Assembly: GCF_944377805.1 (NCBI RefSeq)
Contig: NZ_CALWFZ010000005.1
Span: forward strand, 1 to 50,696
Source of the DNA: an uncultured Mediterraneibacter sp.
GTDB taxonomy: Bacteria; Bacillota; Clostridia; Lachnospirales; Lachnospiraceae
Reading direction: 5' to 3'
Length of the DNA stretch: 50,696 nucleotides
Shown: piece by piece, positions 34,201-43,825 of the stretch
How the letters are laid out: every line of letters starts with the position of its first letter
Position numbering within the stretch: the stretch's first letter is position 1
Notes under the pieces: model-generated
What the model saw: only the letters and a program-made list of their open reading frames with translations
Databases searched by the model: none
What the model was told of the DNA's origin: nothing
Program-made: the position numbers and the translations under genes

Positions 34201-36912
34201 ATAGCATATGCGGTTGTTCCGGCAGGTGAATCTGCAACGATCACTATCGAGAAAATGGACGGCGGAGAGAATCAGGCACCGAAGATCTATTCCCTTAAAG
34301 CGGATGATGCGCCGCGAGCTCTTATTCCGTTCCGGGTGGAAGCATCTGCCTATGATGACGGAGCTCCGAACGGAACTCTGACGTACAACTGGGAAGTTAC
34401 AGACGCGCCGGAGGGCGGAGAGCTCACATTTGACGCTGACAGTAAACCGTATGCCGAAGCAACGGCATCGCTTGACGGACAGTATACAGTAACGCTGACG
34501 GTAAGCGACGGTGAGAAGCATGTTGCGGAAGAGCTGGTGATCAATATCGGAACAGCTCCCGAAAAGAGCGCGCCGGTCATTGATGAAGTGACAGCGGTAC
34601 AGAGTCCGACAAATACGACGGCAGCTGAGCTGAGCGGTTCTGCGACAGGAGATTCTGCCTACGGAAATGAACTGGAGTATGCATGGAGTATTGTTGCCCG
34701 GCCGGAAGACGGAAACGCAGTGCTTGCAAATGCAGACCAGGAGGATGCGATGATGAAAGCATACGCGCCCGGAATCTATACTGTACGGCTCACTGTAACA
34801 GATAAGAAGTCAACCGTTTACGATGAAGATGTATCATCCTATAAAGACGTAACGTTTGAGATGACTGGAAATGTAGACGGTATTGAACGTGCGGGGACTG
34901 TGATCACCCAGGTGGGAACAGCGCCGGAGCTTCCGGAGACACTTGAGGTAATTTATCCGGACGGTACAATTCGGGCCAGCGGTATCACATGGGACAAAAT
35001 AGCAGAAGGCAGTTATGCTGAAAAAGGAAACTTTACAGTAGGCGGAACCGTGGACGGCACGGAAATGCGTGTAGAAGTGACAGTTATGGTTGCGGAGGGG
35101 GAAGCGGCAAATGTTGCTCTGATCGCAGAACCAAGCGCGATCATTAACACCCCGGAAGACCTGGGCGGCGTAGCAGGTCTGAATGACGGCTACGATCCTG
35201 TGAGTTCCAGAGACACCTCTCATGGCGTATGGCATAACTGGCTCGGTGAACAGGGGGCGGACGCCTGGATACAGTATGACTGGGATTCTGCGGTTACGAT
35301 CTATCAGTCCAACGCATACTACTATACAGACGGAAATTTTGCTCCGGCAGAAGTGTGGTATGAGTATAAGGATGCAAACGGGGAGTGGCGTCCTCTTCCG
35401 AATGTGCAGGGATGCGGCACAGAACTCAACCAGTACAATGCAACCACATTTGATCCGGTGATTACGACTGCGATCCGTATGAATATGTCACCCAGAACAC
35501 TGGGCTGCGGCGTTATTGAATGGCAGATTATGGGGTATGCGGATAATGTAATCGATAAGACACAGCTAAGACGCGTGATTGACAGAGCGAATAATCTGGA
35601 TCTGTCACTGTTTGACACAAGCGAGGAGCAGCTCGCCGAACTGCAGGCTGCAATTGATGAAGCGCAGAGAATAAGCGACAGCAGCGACGCGACACAGGAA
35701 GAAGTGGACGCGGCAGCAGAGAAACTGGCAAATCTGATTCTGACACTGCCGACAGCAGAAGGAAATATGGCTTACAGTGCAAGCGCGACTGCCAGCTTTG
35801 TGTCCTCCTGGGAAAATCTGGGCGCGGTAAATGATGGGGCAATTCCGGAAAGTTCGTATAATCCGCCTATGTCCAGATATGGTTCATGGGGGAATTCAAG
35901 TGCTTATGAGACGATTACCTACACATGGAATTCTGAGGTGGCTTTGAGCGGAGCAGATATCTACTTCTGGTATGACGGCGAGCAGGGCAATTATACAAGT
36001 GGTGGAATTCAGGCTCCCCGAGAGTACTGTTACGAATATCTTGACAGCGAAGGCAACTGGCAGCAGGTAGAAAATGCATCAGCATATGATATTGCGATGG
36101 ATGGATACAATAACACCACATTTGATGAAATAACTACAACATCGATCCGGGTTACCCTGACGAAACAGGCTAATGACGGCAACGGCGTCGGTGTGATGGA
36201 ATGGAAGGTATACGGGACGGCGGCAGGCAGTGAAGAAGAACCGGTTATCAAAGACGCTTTGAACGCTGCAATCGAAGAAGCGGAGAAGCGCCTGGAGGCT
36301 GACTATACAGCAGAGTCCTGGGCTGATTTCGCAAGAGCTCTTGAGAACGCGAAGACTGTAGCAACAGATAAGAACGCGGGTCAGACAGCAGTTGACGAGG
36401 CAACTACTCTTCTGAATGAGGCGATGAGATCGCTTGTAGCAGCGCAGCCAGAACCGGTACCTCCGGTAGAATCAGATAAGGCAACTCTTGAAGCATTGAT
36501 CGCAGAAGCGGAAAATTACAGGCGGGCAGACTACACAGAGGAAACCTGGACGGCGTTTGCAGAGGCGCTTTCAAACGCGCACCGTGTTGTGCAGAACGAA
36601 GCGGCTTCACAGGACGATGTGGATCAGGCGGTGTCCGCTCTTGAGAAAGCCATAAACGCCCTTGAAAGGATAGAATCGGGTGAGGGATCAGCAGGAAAAG
36701 TACCGGGAGGAGAAACCCCAGACGGAAATACCGGAACAGAAACTGATAAAGAGCCAAACAAAAACACAGAAGCAGAAACAGATGAAGGCCAGAACAATGG
36801 CACAGCTGTACAGACCGGAGATGACAGTTCAGTCATGACTTATGGCATACTTACTGCAATTACCGCTGCAGCTATCATATGTATCGCTGGCATAAGGAGA
36901 TGCCGCAGATAA
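31201..36912 (+). CDS. Giant surface-anchored multidomain protein, putative arabinoside-active glycosidase
   Basis: 1,903 residues. A signal peptide (cleavage near VEA-A, residue 28) leads to an N-terminal region of about 990 residues. This starts with a beta-rich part (HQWMGEMIFSYRTSEDG) and continues with a helical part (about 530-930, Trp/Tyr-rich, for example GGESWWNFQYTASLAGS) that looks like an alpha/alpha-toroid. It resembles DUF5695-type proteins, a recollection I cannot verify. Then come two PKD-like domains (about 1023-1115, 1124-1206), a Big_4 Ig-like domain (1224-1297), a discoidin-like domain (1303-1447), FIVAR (1450-1518), a second discoidin-like domain (1520-1674), two more FIVAR (1684-1749, 1759-1822), a polar linker, the sorting-like motif VQTGD (1870-1874), a hydrophobic segment and RRCRR. 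Two operators stand upstream. Placement beside GH127 and GH51 suggests it binds or cuts an arabinose-decorated plant polymer. Confidence 0.75.
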   Translation: MKKGLSIVLSSVMVATTLSVIPAAKVEAAPSSDAISNTSLSAEIGDLGQISSLTINNNRKNSYGQDVNFVLPNDSSGQNNEAHQWMGEMIFSYRTSEDGTFPDDRSGFVEVDTNRTLAAGGSTTYSDASENLESNPYIEKNVEDDKVEVTFRGQDPASADERTMKGFDVHSVFDMGTDDGSLLWSITLENTSGDYIEFGDVGLPMPWNNKYADISDTYNNRMTVHTFAGADSGYAYAIRTSGEGNYIMFTPVPETGARIEYIDQWIGSTGGGMNGVQGTRDGELYANWTSDTGGWFPGLSVYYIHSKDIQKTGRGYFTDATSLVLKPGESKTYQFKFSAVRAGDNTPQESAEEYNNASDSVEERENNQRSILYDSGMIDAVAVPGFQTAINMPAELDLHYDPDRITDVHVEIQCVHENDPWDEEHIPEQAEGMVNNSRSVEHSDTDSVTWKESKKLDGEMHNIYELTFGCIGNNSVRVEYTLDGKYEKFTQFEFNVLEELDQTIEAHSDFMVENTQDNDPDSATYGIYSDWYLSSGLDPYESTHWGDDWSHDNINFMTMKNYLDPEPEEVESIEKYLIDFMWNTYMKNTQDNYIVANYLSGSGAYSDTSSPYTRTFSEVMEATGFFNMYRIVKSYPDLIDYREPAEWYLEKAYNIYNKRVGASAVGFYGEQQVPQIIEALREEGMTEEAAVLQEQFALDKGTIMATADYPYGSEFEYDNTGEEGAYAAANALIQYYPDSEHTEAALNNMERAEWKTRAMRGIQPTWYYYADPVFRGGESWWNFQYTASLAGSIMDDWLRYQDNGWDTDSSAWAQRVNYAAKLSNFNAINMGQISAESIGGISWRYTASKGGNGAQNVNDGGTRVMNNGWNDFSGESEEGLYGSLLRISADVTTDPVFGLTGYGAEVSKEGTRYTVAPLDGIGKRINLIDDKVYVELEQDSCTTAVIDEAGDYINLTVNNITGTEHLSKITLSGAGVENGYYSVKVNEEAGEQCCVSGNEGIAYAVVPAGESATITIEKMDGGENQAPKIYSLKADDAPRALIPFRVEASAYDDGAPNGTLTYNWEVTDAPEGGELTFDADSKPYAEATASLDGQYTVTLTVSDGEKHVAEELVINIGTAPEKSAPVIDEVTAVQSPTNTTAAELSGSATGDSAYGNELEYAWSIVARPEDGNAVLANADQEDAMMKAYAPGIYTVRLTVTDKKSTVYDEDVSSYKDVTFEMTGNVDGIERAGTVITQVGTAPELPETLEVIYPDGTIRASGITWDKIAEGSYAEKGNFTVGGTVDGTEMRVEVTVMVAEGEAANVALIAEPSAIINTPEDLGGVAGLNDGYDPVSSRDTSHGVWHNWLGEQGADAWIQYDWDSAVTIYQSNAYYYTDGNFAPAEVWYEYKDANGEWRPLPNVQGCGTELNQYNATTFDPVITTAIRMNMSPRTLGCGVIEWQIMGYADNVIDKTQLRRVIDRANNLDLSLFDTSEEQLAELQAAIDEAQRISDSSDATQEEVDAAAEKLANLILTLPTAEGNMAYSASATASFVSSWENLGAVNDGAIPESSYNPPMSRYGSWGNSSAYETITYTWNSEVALSGADIYFWYDGEQGNYTSGGIQAPREYCYEYLDSEGNWQQVENASAYDIAMDGYNNTTFDEITTTSIRVTLTKQANDGNGVGVMEWKVYGTAAGSEEEPVIKDALNAAIEEAEKRLEADYTAESWADFARALENAKTVATDKNAGQTAVDEATTLLNEAMRSLVAAQPEPVPPVESDKATLEALIAEAENYRRADYTEETWTAFAEALSNAHRVVQNEAASQDDVDQAVSALEKAINALERIESGEGSAGKVPGGETPDGNTGTETDKEPNKNTEAETDEGQNNGTAVQTGDDSSVMTYGILTAITAAAIICIAGIRRCRR

Positions 36913-37075
36913 AAACAGAATTTCGATGGCAGGCAAATATTTACTGCTTAAGGCTGGAAGGAGTCCTGAAAGATTGAAAAGTGTACCCGGAATATGTTAT
37001 TCTATACTTATATATAACTGCAGAAATACTATGGATTGAAATGGTGCAGTATTTTGACTAAGAGGGAAGGATAAT

Positions 37076-38149
37076 ATGGTAACGATCAAAGAAATCGCGC
37101 AGATGTGTGGTGTTTCAATTGCGACGGTCTCAAATATATTAAACGGAAAACCAAACGCAAGTGATGCGACAAGACAAAAGGTCCTAAAAGCTGTAAAAGA
37201 AATGAATTATACGCCAAACAGCATCGCTAAGAACCTGAAGTTGAAAAAGAGCCAGGCGATTGGGATCGTGGCGGAGGATCTTACGGTTTTCTGTACACCG
37301 GGCATCATAGACGGAATTACACAATGCTGTGAAGAAAGAGGATATCATATACTGCTTACCAACCTCCGTCTGTACCAAAAATACCGGGATGCTTATTATG
37401 CGAACGATAATTTCGTCAAGATAGTGGAAAAAGAGATAAAAGAGCTTTTGGCCAAGCAAGTGGAGGGGATCGTCTATGTAACGTCCCATGAACGGATTCT
37501 GAAAAAATGTCTGCCTGAGCATCTTCCGGTACCGGCCAGTATGGCATACGGGTACAGTAAATCAGAAGAATATCCGTCTGTGACCGTGGATGATAAAAAC
37601 GGAGCGTATACGCTGATCCGCTATCTGACAGGTAAAGGACACCGATCTATCGGGGTGATTATGGGAAAAGAAGAAAGTATACACACTCACGACAGGCTGA
37701 AAGGTTACCAGAAAGCCTTATATGATGAAAAGATTTTCTTTAATCCGGATATTGTAGTGCAGGGAGACTGGAACAGAGAAGGCGGATATCACAATACAGA
37801 TTATCTGCTCTCCAAAGGTGTGACGGCTATTTTCTGTATGAACGATATTATGGCCGGCGGCGTATATGACCGTCTGGAGGAGAAAGGACTCCTCCCCGGA
37901 AGGGATATCTCGGTAGTAGGGTTCGATAATAGAGACCTGTCTAATTATTACAGACCACCTTTGACTACGATCGCGCTTCCCCTGAGCAGCATCGGCTATA
38001 CGGCATGCAAGGTAGTGATCGATACGATAGAAAACAAGGGCAGAGAAAAGGACGGGAAAGAAACTTCTGATGGCCCAAAGGAAGTTTATGAGACATGCAG
38101 CCTTCTGGTAAGGGATTCTGTGGCAGATCTGAATCAGGCCATGTGCTAA
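37076..38149 (+). CDS. LacI-family transcriptional regulator of the arabinoside locus
   Basis: A 357-residue sugar-responsive repressor. The N-terminal helix-turn-helix and hinge are clear (VTIKEIAQMCGVSIATVSNILNGKPNASDATRQKV, then YTPNSIAKNLKLKKS). A periplasmic-binding-protein-like domain follows (about 60-340), with IGVIMGKEES and the typical VVGFDNRDLSNYYRPPLTTI near the end. LacI-family operators are CG-centred palindromes, and TTAAACGTTTAA occurs in front of three transcription units here, so this protein is their likely reader. No such site precedes its own gene. A GGGAAGG ribosome binding site precedes ATG 37076. The effector is probably arabinose or an arabino-oligosaccharide. Confidence 0.9.
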   Translation: MVTIKEIAQMCGVSIATVSNILNGKPNASDATRQKVLKAVKEMNYTPNSIAKNLKLKKSQAIGIVAEDLTVFCTPGIIDGITQCCEERGYHILLTNLRLYQKYRDAYYANDNFVKIVEKEIKELLAKQVEGIVYVTSHERILKKCLPEHLPVPASMAYGYSKSEEYPSVTVDDKNGAYTLIRYLTGKGHRSIGVIMGKEESIHTHDRLKGYQKALYDEKIFFNPDIVVQGDWNREGGYHNTDYLLSKGVTAIFCMNDIMAGGVYDRLEEKGLLPGRDISVVGFDNRDLSNYYRPPLTTIALPLSSIGYTACKVVIDTIENKGREKDGKETSDGPKEVYETCSLLVRDSVADLNQAMC

Positions 38150-38168
38150 ATAAAATAGAACGAAAAAT

Positions 38169-38210
38169 AAATGCACAAATTTCTAATGAGGAATTTGTGC
38201 ATTTATTATA
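38169..38210 (+). terminator. Terminator of the lacI-type gene
   Basis: A 13-bp stem pairs AAATGCACAAATT (38169-38181) with AATTTGTGCATTT (38192-38204), followed by ATTATA. The T-run is weak, so termination may be partial. Confidence 0.6.
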
Positions 38211-38213
38211 ATG

Positions 38214-38355
38214 TTAAACGATATATCACAAGGTTTATTGACAAAATAGACTGTATATGATATAAAAATTGAAGATAAGAAAAAGTGATTACGCATATGT
38301 GATGGAAAACCACGGGAGGCGTAATTATTTTTTACAATTATAGTTAAACGTTTAA
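38214..38355 (+). promoter_or_regulatory. Control region of the GH127-ABC-GH51 operon
   Basis: A consensus TTGACA (38238-38243) and TATAAA (38261-38266) are spaced by 17 bases. A half operator TTAAACG (38214-38220) lies upstream. The perfect operator TTAAACGTTTAA (38344-38355) lies about 70 bases after the start point, where a bound repressor would block moving polymerase. Between them, ATTACGC (38288-38294) pairs with GCGTAAT (38319-38325) and is followed by TTTTTT (38328-38333), a terminator-like stem in the leader. Confidence 0.65.
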
Positions 38356-38382
38356 TTAAAAACGGAAAGCGGAAGGAGAACT

Positions 38383-40335
38383 ATGAAAAAGGCAGCAAAT
38401 TCAAGTATTTCTCTCAGAAACATTCATATTACAGACGTGTTCTGGAGAAAGTACATCAAACTGGTAAAAAATGTGATCATCCCTTACCAATGGGACATTC
38501 TGAACGACAATCTGCAAGGGGTGGAAACAAGCCACTGTATTGAAAATTTCAGGATTGCCGCCGGAGAAAAGGAAGGTGAATTTTACGGGGCGGTATTTCA
38601 GGACACCGATGTAGCTAAATGGCTTGAGGCAGTAGGCTTTGTCCTGAACTACGAGAGAGATGAAAAATTGGAAAAACTGGCAGATGAGACTATAGATCTG
38701 ATCGGGCGCGCCCAGCAGCCGGACGGGTATCTGAATACATATTTTACGATCAAAGAGCCGGGGCTTCGATGGACTAATTTAATGGAAGGCCATGAGCTGT
38801 ATACGGCGGGACATATGATCGAGGCTGCGATTGCGTACTATGAATCTACGGGAAAAAGAAGATTTCTTGACATTGTATCAAAGTTCGCTGATTTGATCTG
38901 CAGGACATTTGGACCGGAAGAGGGTAAGATACACGGCTATCCCGGACATCAGGAGATTGAACTCGCCCTGGTTAAACTGTACCGGGTGACAGGAGAACAA
39001 AAGTATCTCGATATGGCGAAATATTTTATTGACGCGCGCGGCGTGGGTGAAAATTATTTCCTCAATGAAATAAAATCGGATAAGTATAAGTTGATCATGC
39101 CGGAATTTTCTGATTATGATCCGGTGTACTCTCAGTCGCATATGCCGGTCAGAGAACAGGACAAGGCAGTCGGACATGCCGTCCGCGCGGTATACATGTA
39201 CAGCGCTATGGCAGACCTTTCCTGCGAGTATGACGATGACGGCCTGTTTGAGGCCTGTAAAAGACTGTGGAACAACATGACGCAGAAACAGATGTATATT
39301 ACGGGGGGCATCGGATCATCGGGCATACTGGAACGTTTTACGGCGGACTATGATCTGCCGAATGACTGCAATTATTCAGAGACCTGCGCGTCTATAGGTC
39401 TTGCGTTGTTCGGCAAGAGGATGGCTGATATAACGAAAGATGCTTCTTATATGGATGTGGTGGAAAGAGCGCTCTACAATACACTTCTCTCGGGTATCGC
39501 TATGGACGGAAAGAGCTTTTTCTATGTGAATCCTCTGGAAGTGTGGCCTGCTAACTGCATAGAGAAAACATCCAAGGGGCATGTGAAGCCGGTGCGTCAG
39601 ACATGGTACGGGGTGGCCTGCTGTCCGCCTAATATTACACGGACACTGGCGTCTCTCGGACAGTACATTTATTTACAGGAAAAGGACAGGATTTACACCA
39701 ATCTCTACATAGCCAATCGGACAGAAGTGGAAATAAACGGAGTGAACTTTACTCTCGAACTGACAGGTGATTTCCCCTGGAAAAGTGAGATGAAGTTTCG
39801 GATTAAAGGGGAAAGCAGGACATATGCGTCGCTTTATTTCCGCATTCCGGGATATGCGAGACAGTTCACTATCCGCCTTAACGGCCGTAGCACTGATTTT
39901 TCAGTGGAAAACGGTTATGCAAAGGTGGAGGGCGATTTTGAAGATGACTGTCTGGAGATTTCTTTTGAGACTCCGGCAGAATTCGTGCATGCAAATCCTC
40001 AGGTAAGGGCGGATTCGGGAAAAATCGCTCTGGTAAAAGGCCCTCTTGTCTATTGTCTGGAGGAAACAGACAACGGCTCGAACCTGGCTTCAGTGTTTGT
40101 ACAGTCAGGTCAGGAAATAAAGGAGGAGTACGAGAAGAATCTTCTGGGAGGATGTGTGCTCCTTAAAGTCGAAGGGAAAAAACTTTCTGAAGACGGATGG
40201 GACGAACAGACTCTGTACAGGGGAGGAGGACAGCCGGCGCTTGAGGAGACTGAGCTTACTTTTGTTCCGTACGGGTACTGGGGGAATCGGGACAAAGGCG
40301 AAATGCTTGTCTGGCTAAAAGAAATACTAGGATAG
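38383..40335 (+). CDS. GH127 beta-L-arabinofuranosidase
   Basis: A 650-residue enzyme of glycoside hydrolase family 127 (formerly DUF1680), which removes terminal beta-L-arabinofuranosyl residues with a cysteine nucleophile held by zinc. The family site is complete: E333 and C335 in YSETCAS, and C413 and C414 in GVACCPPN, matching E338, C340, C417 and C418 of Bifidobacterium HypBA1. The (alpha/alpha)6 barrel is seen through QQPDGYLNTYF, GHELYTAGHMIEAA and YITGGIGS. No signal peptide, so it acts in the cytoplasm. AGGAGAA precedes ATG 38383. It leads an operon with two permeases and GH51; the next gene starts 12 bases on. Confidence 0.95.
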   Translation: MKKAANSSISLRNIHITDVFWRKYIKLVKNVIIPYQWDILNDNLQGVETSHCIENFRIAAGEKEGEFYGAVFQDTDVAKWLEAVGFVLNYERDEKLEKLADETIDLIGRAQQPDGYLNTYFTIKEPGLRWTNLMEGHELYTAGHMIEAAIAYYESTGKRRFLDIVSKFADLICRTFGPEEGKIHGYPGHQEIELALVKLYRVTGEQKYLDMAKYFIDARGVGENYFLNEIKSDKYKLIMPEFSDYDPVYSQSHMPVREQDKAVGHAVRAVYMYSAMADLSCEYDDDGLFEACKRLWNNMTQKQMYITGGIGSSGILERFTADYDLPNDCNYSETCASIGLALFGKRMADITKDASYMDVVERALYNTLLSGIAMDGKSFFYVNPLEVWPANCIEKTSKGHVKPVRQTWYGVACCPPNITRTLASLGQYIYLQEKDRIYTNLYIANRTEVEINGVNFTLELTGDFPWKSEMKFRIKGESRTYASLYFRIPGYARQFTIRLNGRSTDFSVENGYAKVEGDFEDDCLEISFETPAEFVHANPQVRADSGKIALVKGPLVYCLEETDNGSNLASVFVQSGQEIKEEYEKNLLGGCVLLKVEGKKLSEDGWDEQTLYRGGGQPALEETELTFVPYGYWGNRDKGEMLVWLKEILG

Positions 40336-40347
40336 GAGGAAAAGGAA

Positions 40348-41247
40348 ATGAAGAAAATTTTATATTCCAAAAAGGCGGCACCCTATATGTTTATCCTTCC
40401 TTTTGTGCTGACTTTTGCGATATTCTGGATCGTTCCGCTGTTTAAATCCGGGATCATGAGCACGCAGAAGATACTGCCGGGGGAGGAGACATTCATCGGA
40501 CTTCAGAATTATACCCGGCTTCTGGGTGACCGTGTGTTTATGGTAGCAGTAGGAAACAGTTTTAAATATATGATATTTACACTGCTCCTGCTGATTCCGA
40601 TCCCGATGCTTCTGGCGTGTCTGGTCAACTCAAAGCAGGCAAACGGAAAAGTGAAAAGCTTTTTCAAATCATCTTTATTTGTTCCGGCATTAACTTCTGT
40701 AGTTGTTGCGGGTACTATCTTCCGTCTGATCTTCGGTGAGATGGATACTTCGCTTATGAATCAGTTTGTGGGCCTGTTTGGTATAGGGCCGATAAAATGG
40801 CTGAAAGGAGAAGTTACAGGCTTTATTGCACTTCTGGCTCTTGCCTGCTGGCGCTGGTGGGGAGTTAATATGATGTATTTCCTGTCTGGTCTGCAGAGCA
40901 TCCCGGAAGATTATTACGAAGCGGCGTCCATAGACGGAGCGACTACATGGCAGAAATTTACCAGAATTACGATTCCCCAGCTGAAACCCACGATTGTCTA
41001 TGTGCTTACGATCAGTATTTACGGTGGTCTGGCAATGTTTAATGAAAGCTATATGCTGTATCAGGGAAACAATTCTCCGAATAATATCGGTCTGACGATC
41101 GTTGGATATCTGTACCGTCAGGGAATTGAGAAAAATGATATGGGATACGCCAGCGCAGTAGGGAGTGTGCTGCTTGTGATCGTCATGGTGATCAATATCA
41201 TACAGCTTACTGCGACGGGAACATTCAAGAAGGAGGTTGACAGATAA
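40348..41247 (+). CDS. Sugar ABC transporter permease (MalF/UgpA type)
   Basis: A 299-residue membrane subunit of a CUT1 carbohydrate importer. Six hydrophobic segments are visible, starting with MFILPFVLTFAIFWIVPLF. The ATPase-contacting EAA loop is EAASIDGATTWQKFTRITIPQL, in the usual place. It shares the TAATG overlap with the next permease gene, so the two are translated together. The substrate is inferred from the neighbouring arabinofuranosidases to be an arabino-oligosaccharide. No ATPase gene is in the cluster. Confidence 0.92.
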   Translation: MKKILYSKKAAPYMFILPFVLTFAIFWIVPLFKSGIMSTQKILPGEETFIGLQNYTRLLGDRVFMVAVGNSFKYMIFTLLLLIPIPMLLACLVNSKQANGKVKSFFKSSLFVPALTSVVVAGTIFRLIFGEMDTSLMNQFVGLFGIGPIKWLKGEVTGFIALLALACWRWWGVNMMYFLSGLQSIPEDYYEAASIDGATTWQKFTRITIPQLKPTIVYVLTISIYGGLAMFNESYMLYQGNNSPNNIGLTIVGYLYRQGIEKNDMGYASAVGSVLLVIVMVINIIQLTATGTFKKEVDR

Positions 41248-42092
41248 TGAAAAAAAGTAAAGGGGGGAAAATTGTCCTTAGTATCTGCACAGTTGTTTTG
41301 TTTCTCCTGCTGGCAGTAATGATTCTTCTGCCGATCTGGGCGATTTTTGTAGGAACTTTCCAGGATGGCAGTATGCTGATTCGCTATGGGCTGAATTTGA
41401 CAATTGATTTTTCACAGGCGAATTTTGACAACTTTATCATGCTCTTTACTGATTCGGGAGATTATTTTATATGGTTCCTTAACAGTGTTATGCTGACAGT
41501 GACTCAGGTTGTGCTGACACTGCTCATCAGCGCTTTTGTGGCATATGGATTTGCGGCATATGAGTTCCGGTTTAAGAACTTCTTTTTCATATGTGTTCTG
41601 CTGATCATGTCCGTGCCGTTTGAGATGATCATGCTTCCCCTGTATGTACAGATCAATGATATGGGGCTTTCAGACAATTACTCAGCCGTTCTTCTTCCGT
41701 TTCTGGCAAATGCTTCGACGATCTTCTTCTTCCGCCAGTATCTTTTGGGTATCCCCAAGGAGATCATTGAGGCAGGAAGGATCGACGGGGCAACTGAATA
41801 TGGAATTTTCTTTAGACTGATTATGCCGATCATGAAACCCTCCTTTGCGGCTATGGCTATACTGAACGGCATGAACAGCTGGAATAATTTCCTCTGGCCT
41901 CTGCTCGTGCTTCGTTCCAGTAACAAATACACACTTCCGATCGGATTAAACACACTGATCACACCGTATGGGAACAACTATGATCTTCTTATCGTTGGCT
42001 CATTTTTCTCTATCCTGCCAATTCTGATCTTGTTCCTGTGCTTCCAGAAATACTTTATCGAAGGCATGACAGCTGGAGCTGTAAAAGGTTAA
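41247..42092 (+). CDS. Sugar ABC transporter permease (MalG/UgpE type)
   Basis: The second 281-residue permease subunit of the importer. It has six membrane segments and the EAA loop EAGRIDGATEYGIFFRLIMPIMKPS, followed by NGMNSWNNFLWPL as in MalG. Its start codon shares one base with the stop of the first permease gene. The C-terminal QKYFIEGMTAGAVKG is the standard family ending. Confidence 0.92.
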   Translation: MKKSKGGKIVLSICTVVLFLLLAVMILLPIWAIFVGTFQDGSMLIRYGLNLTIDFSQANFDNFIMLFTDSGDYFIWFLNSVMLTVTQVVLTLLISAFVAYGFAAYEFRFKNFFFICVLLIMSVPFEMIMLPLYVQINDMGLSDNYSAVLLPFLANASTIFFFRQYLLGIPKEIIEAGRIDGATEYGIFFRLIMPIMKPSFAAMAILNGMNSWNNFLWPLLVLRSSNKYTLPIGLNTLITPYGNNYDLLIVGSFFSILPILILFLCFQKYFIEGMTAGAVKG

Positions 42093-43655
<1,563 letters not shown>

Positions 43656-43751
43656 ACGTATTATAAGGAAAATTATTATTTAATATGCATAAAAATAATA
43701 AGATAATATAGTGCATAGTTGATAAAAATGATAATTAAAGTGAAAAAGATA

Positions 43752-43806
43752 TTTACAAAGAATCAGCAATATGATATATCTATAGAAAACAAAGTAAAAC
43801 GTTTAA
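43752..43806 (+). promoter_or_regulatory. Promoter and operator of the sugar-binding protein gene
   Basis: TTTACA (43752-43757) and TATATC (43775-43780) are spaced by 17 bases. The operator TAAAACGTTTAA (43795-43806), identical to the site at 31036, lies about 8-20 bases after the expected start, a typical repressor position. The ribosome binding site follows at once. Confidence 0.65.
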
Positions 43807-43825
43807 TTAAAGGGAGGAAAGAAAC

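Noticed and set aside
43656-43751. AT-only stem after the GH51 gene as a terminator
   Set aside because: The pairing (TTATTATTT with AAAAATAATAAG) has almost no GC and no clear T-run. It may be chance in AT-rich sequence.
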